Source: Drosophila pseudoobscura (lineage: Eukaryota; Arthropoda; Insecta; Diptera; Drosophilidae). From it: a stretch of 64,000 bases of DNA. The DNA is taken from positions 45,895,869-45,959,868 of the forward strand of contig NC_046683.1 in NCBI RefSeq assembly GCF_009870125.1, given 5' to 3'. Shown in pieces: positions 59,093-64,000 of this stretch (positions are counted from its first letter, which is position 1; each line of letters opens with the position of its first letter). A program made the position numbers and the translations under genes. The notes under the pieces were generated by a model. That model worked only from the letters and a program-made list of their open reading frames with translations. It did no database searches and was not told the DNA's origin.

Positions 59093-61910
59093 ACATCGGA
59101 TCATGCTTAATTGGCAAAATATGATTCATGGCGTTCGTTCTGCACTTTCGTTTTGGCTTTGTTTGCGGGCACTGCACTTTTTGTCGTCCATAAACAATTA
59201 ATGATGATGGGGTTTCATAACCAAAGCAGTGTCGCTTCGCCGTTCGGCATGTGTTATTTTTGCCCACAGAGATAGTGCCTAATTTTGTTGCATGCGAGAG
59301 AGTACACGCGACTCCTGATTCCCGATTCTCGATTTCCGATTTGCTCTATAGTCCGCATCGCTGGCTCCCTCGTGATAAAGGCTTTGGTATCAATTAAGAG
59401 CGCACTGCAATTGCAATTGCCTCCCAGCCTCTCTCTGCCTCTCTCTCAATGGTGGCACGCCGATTGGCCCGATGTCAAACTCATAAATACGTCATGTTCA
59501 ATTAAGAAGCGTTAATTGAAAGTAATGAACATTTATCGACAAATGGAAGCGACGGAATTGAGTCCGCGGAAATGGCACTTGGAAATGAGCGGACCCACCT
59601 ATGTATGTCCATTGTACATACATATACTCGTATACGTACAACATAATATGATATAATATCCAGTAGTTGAAGGCCTTCATGTACTACACTCGAGGTACGT
59701 CAATGCAGATGTTCGATTCCGTAAGGTAATCCATTCGATGGGCCTCTATACGGTACAGAGAGGAGAGGCATGAATGTACGAGTATGAAAGAGGTACTTTT
59801 GAATGAAATCGCTTTAAGCCGCTGTTTGTGTTAATACGAATTCATTGTTTTTTTTTCGTGGGGCAAAATTATAAGTAAATAAATATGCATGAGTCCCGGC
59901 GAATGGGTCTATGGCTTTTAGGCTAACATTTTTCGAAACTTTTACGTTTGGATTCTTAATTCGACAAAACACGCAAAGTTCATAAATTTCCAAAGTGAAT
60001 ATGTTTTCACCAACATGCATTTAGTCTGGTCGAATGGAGCAACGGAGCCGCCTTGCCTTGCCTTGCCTTGCCGTTCCTCGCCTCGGACCTTGCCACTTCG
60101 AGTGGCAGTGGCAGTGGCAAGCCAAACAGAATACCGACTAACAAGAAGAACGAACAGTGGGTCGGGGGCGGGGGCGGGGACAGAGTGGAAACGTTGCTTG
60201 CGGCGTGGCTACATTGTTTGCAACTACAAGTAATTAATTTTACCACTACAAGGTTTTAATGACTTCTAAAAAGTTTTTAGCATTTCTGGATTATCCGGGC
60301 CCGGGCCGGGCCAGGCCGGGCCGGGTCTCTAAGTCAACGACGACGGCGGCTTTCTCCGGGCGTGTAGGCGTAGGCGTGCCGACAAAGCCTCTGCTGACTA
60401 TTGTGCTACAAGTTTGTAAAAATAAATGAGTAGCCCGAGATGGGGATGGGGATGGGGACAGGGGCTGTGTATGGTAAATGGTGACTCTGCTAAACTTGAA
60501 GCTCTAATAGGCTTTGCTTTGCCTTGCTGGCTTTTTGCTCTGGACTCTCTGGCCTGTGGCTGCCGGCACACAGCTGGCTGTCTGTTTATGGCCAGTGTCA
60601 TGTCCAGGGCGAACCGCAAGGCCAAGGAGAGCCGGCCAGCGCCAGCGGCAGCGCCTTTGCCTTCGTTTTCGCCTTCGGATTGAGTCATGCCGTGGACACA
60701 ATGTGCGGTTTTTGGTTTGGTTTGGTTTGTTGATATAATTTGAATTTTATGGTGTAATTACGGTCATAAATGTATTTGCCATTTAATGGACCCACCAGCA
60801 TCGGTCACCCGAGCCCATGCCCGAGCCTTGTCCTTCTCGGCCACCCAGGAAAACAATGTTGCCGCTGCTGTTGGCTGCTGGGTTGAAGTTGAATGAGAGT
60901 CGAGAACCTTTTTCACTCTACTCCGTTTGCCTCCCTCCACCCCCAGCCCCCGCCCCTTCCACTTCGCTCATTGTGGAACTACTATAAAGTGATAAAACTG
61001 TGAAAACATCCTGATGTATGAGGCGAGAGTGGGGACCCACAGTGGAGCTGGAGCTGGAGCTGAAGACAGGCGCCGTAAGTGCATTTAATTTGCATTTATT
61101 GGATATTAGCACGTCTACCTCCTGGGCCTGTGCCTGTGCCTGTGCCTCTGCCTGTGGCTGTTCCTTGTGCCTTGCTTCTTTGTGTGGCTCTGCAAGTGCA
61201 AGACGCCGCAAAAACAAAATGATGTGGTAATCTATATATACATATATATATAGAGAGAGAGAGAGAGAGGGAAAGAGGCATGCAACCCGTACACTTAATA
61301 AGCAAAAGCCAACAATGTAGCAGCCCAGCAATGGCCGTTTGGTTGGGGGTTAGTGTCGAATGTTAACGCTAACCCAGCGACAGTCCCGGTGTTCAAACTT
61401 TAAATACAATACGCTAATGGCATGGCATTGTGCCCGGGATGGAGACGGAGATGGAGATGGAGCCCGGCAGAGTAGAGTAGAATGTGGATTGGTTTTGGTT
61501 TTGGTTTTGGATTCTGAATCCGATTCGGATTCGGATTCGTATTCGGCTTCCCAGCGCTTTGTTTTTGTCAACCATGACAAAAGTGGCGACAGCTCGCTCG
61601 CCCGCAGTACGTACTCGCGAAATGCCAGGGAACGAGCAGCAAAAAGAGCAGCAGGGAACACTCTGAATTATAAACATTTTAAATTGAAATAACGTGTCGC
61701 AATTTTTTGTCGCTGCTCTGCTCAGCTCCTCTCTCCTCTCCTCTCCTCTCCTCTCCTGCCTCCAAAAAACAGAACAGAACAGCACAGAACAGCCAAAGAG
61801 CAGAGTTGAACGGAGCAGAAACAGAAACAGAAACTTCAAAAACGTCGTTAACGCTTACCTACCGCGCATTCTGCAATCAAATACGATTGATCTCACACTC
61901 GCACTATAGT

Positions 61911-62013
61911 TCTGTGTTGGGTCTGTGCCTGGGCTCTGGCTCTGGCTCTGGGCCGGGTCTGTGCCTGGGTCTGAGACTGGGACTGGGACTGGGCCTGGGC
62001 CTGGACTGGGTCG
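61911..62013 (+). repeat. long GGCTCT/GGGACT/GGGCCT hexamer block
   Basis: About 100 bp of uninterrupted 6-bp periodicity with three unit types in succession; the longest array in the window. Confidence 0.85.
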
Positions 62014-62255
62014 GGTGGTGGTAGCACCAGCAGCATCAGCAGGCAGCTGGCTGGAGCATCACCATCAACAACAGCAGTGACAATGGCGACAGCAAAACAA
62101 CAGCAGCAACAGCCACGGCTAAAGGACAGAGCCACGGCAACAGAATGGCCGGACGGAGAGACATACAGAAAGACAGACAGTCGCAGGAAGTGAGTTTTGG
62201 GGCCCTCATTTCGGCATGGACTCTGTCTCTGGTCTCTGGCTGGATATGGATGGGG

Positions 62256-62313
62256 CCATCGCCACCGCCACCGCCACTGCCACTGCCACCGCCACCGCCA
62301 CTGCCACCACGCG
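62256..62313 (+). repeat. GCCACC/GCCACT hexamer array
   Basis: Nine units; the pattern CACCGCCACCGCCACTGC repeats as an 18-bp higher-order unit. Confidence 0.85.
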
Positions 62314-62576
62314 TGTCTCCAAGTCGGTGGCATGGCATAGGTGGCAATGACAATCGCGACCGGATGCTTCAAATCAGATATTGTTTTACTTTGCGCCTTC
62401 ATTCAGAAATTCGAATTTCGATTGTCAGCGTGTCTGTGTCGCTGTGTATTTTATTTTTATTTTTTTGTTGTATTTTTTGCCTTTGTCTGGCAAAACGCGA
62501 AATACTTAAGCAGCACTGGGCAACGGCAATCGCCGTTTGCAACGTGAGGATTAAATAAATGTGTCTCGATGGGGGA

Positions 62577-62634
62577 AAGGGCCCAGGGACAGGGACCAGG
62601 GACAGGGACCAGGACCGGGACCGGGACCTGGCGA
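62577..62634 (+). repeat. AGGGACC/AGGGAC and GGGACC array
   Basis: Alternating 6- and 7-bp units give a 13-bp period, then GGACCG hexamers. Confidence 0.8.
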
Positions 62635-63946
62635 AAAGCTGACAATATTGCAATGGAAGGAGACGGAGACTGAAGACTGAAGCTCTGACGACTGGTGGCG
62701 TGGCTGATATTTATCCTTTTGCTCAATGAAGCTCGGAGATCTAATCACCCTTGACACCCCAGAAGAGCCCCGCAATAAGGCGACAAATTCATGTTTCATC
62801 TCTGCGGCGACTGTAGGGACAGCTACAGCTACAGCTACACGGACTAGGTGTATTTGTGTCCCAGTGGGGCTGGGCTTACTTTTCTCGGACTAGATAATGT
62901 GCCTGGGCCAACAGCAAGCCCCTTCAATCACAATTATGGAGTAGGAGTAGGAGTTGAAGCCCAATAAATTGAAGCAATTTCAAACCTAATGGCCGCTACC
63001 GATACTATAGAGTTTTTGGACACTTTCTCCTTGCTTCCTTCCCTTCTTTGGTAGGACGGGACGGGATGGATGTTCTAGGAAAGCATGGGGCTTTCACCAA
63101 GGGACCAGAGAATGTTTACTTATTGTCTCAATTGAAGGAAAGACCACCGTCTAAGGCAACTTCCGCTCATCCGTTGTGTGAATGCTCGGAGGAATGTGGC
63201 GGCATCGCACGGGCTTTGCCCTTCATTCATGAAGCCTCAAATCCCACCGGGAAAATAAGGAGTCGAGACAAGAAATCACAAAAAAGTGCGGTATGTGTGG
63301 CGAGATATTCTTGCCGAATGGTGGAGAGAGGAGCGCTGTGAGGGGAGTGAGGTGTGCTGCGACTGAATTGAATGGCGGGCGTGTGGTACGGTACACAAAA
63401 CCTGTCTGGATGTTAACACTGGGAACACTGGGGACTGACTGGGGACTGGGGACTCTCTAGTGTTAGGGCTGCAGAAGTGTCAGCAAGCCAAATTGACAGG
63501 CAAAGGCAAAGGCAAACGATTTTGGAGATTTGTCATTGATAAGTCGGCCGCAGTGCTGAAGTCTAAAGTCTGAAGCCTGGCCTGCTGTTGTCGCTAAAGG
63601 GATGCTAAATGCAGGGGTTTTCGTAGAAATACGTCCAGAATGTGGCCATCGGACGGAAGGAAGGAAGGGTGGCGGTGCCAGTGGCAGTGGCATCTTCCAG
63701 ATCCGATCCCCTTTTCGACTCTGTGTGTGATGTGTGTGTGGCTTTCCTTCTCAGCTCTCTGTTGACTGTTGGCGTGCGGAGCAAATTAATTCACACCTTG
63801 CCAATCCATTGTTGAACGCCAAGACGTACGAGTATACTCGTGTATGTGTATGCAAATTGTTTCTTACGAATTAAGTTTGCCGGGGATGTAGGTCCCATAA
63901 GTATCACAGTAAAGACAGGGGCCACCGGCCACCGGCCAGCATAAGC

Positions 63947-63976
63947 GCCTGGCCTGGCCTGGCCTGGCCTGGTGGT
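63947..63976 (+). repeat. GGCCT pentamer array near the right edge
   Basis: Four to five perfect units. Confidence 0.85.
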
Positions 63977-64000
63977 GGCACAGCACAGCTTTAGGCCTGG

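Larger units (their letters stand above)
55701..64000. other. intergenic region to the right edge
   Basis: No gene or Iroquois exon is recognised on either strand. Arrays are very dense from 56.4 kb on, except for AT-rich 57.78-58.33 kb and 59.5-60.0 kb. Confidence 0.5.

Noticed and set aside
61256..64000. Possible mirr exons at the right edge
   Set aside because: No homeodomain, KPKIWS-type or Cys-block codons on either strand; the frames there are made of simple repeats.

Overview
The window looks like euchromatic DNA from a Drosophila species, most likely of the obscura group. It holds one recognisable protein-coding gene: caupolican (caup), the middle member of the Iroquois complex of TALE homeobox genes (ara, caup, mirr), on the + strand. 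I base this on an intact Iroquois homeodomain, a conserved N-terminal cysteine-rich block, a [11 protein letters not shown] motif in the C-terminal half and five in-frame exons. The obscura-group call is an inference from sequence style: very dense GC-rich hexanucleotide simple repeats, plus a Caup tail that differs from the melanogaster protein I remember.

Layout. Positions 1-7400 are intergenic DNA upstream of caup, with many short tandem arrays and no gene. A GC-rich promoter-proximal segment lies near 7.0-7.45 kb. A long leader runs to the ATG at 8636. Coding exons are 8636-8686, 14485-14985, 15315-15436, 16529-16857 and 17732-18789. They join without frame conflict into a 686-residue protein. 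The 3' UTR probably runs to about 20.28 kb, with a shorter alternative ending near 19.08 kb. From 20.3 kb to the end (about 44 kb) I find no gene. By analogy with the melanogaster locus this is the caup-mirr interval, expected to hold shared long-range enhancers, but I cannot delimit any enhancer by eye.

The non-coding DNA alternates between two textures. GC-rich stretches (for example 1-6.5, 10.7-13.7, 21-26.5, 31-42, 48.7-53 and 56-64 kb) are studded with 20-100 bp arrays of mostly 6-bp units. AT-rich stretches (15.4-16.3, 24.1-24.8, 26.7-27.2, 42.8-48.6 and 53.1-55.7 kb) have fewer arrays and hold decayed mobile DNA. The latter includes several copies of a roughly 400-bp AT-rich family with imperfect inverted ends, one inside caup intron 3, and a broken Tc1-type transposase at 53.43-53.67 kb on the minus strand. 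An octamer, TACGAGTA, recurs at least 30 times across the window.

I found no tRNA, rRNA, CRISPR array, retroelement open frame or second protein gene. The other open frames in the window are short, overlap on both strands and coincide with simple repeats or CpG-rich DNA. I saw no clearly new biological system. The most useful leads are the repeat landscape, the octamer, the intron-3 insertion with its flanking duplication, the G-rich tract just upstream of the homeobox exon, and the stop-free leader in frame with caup.
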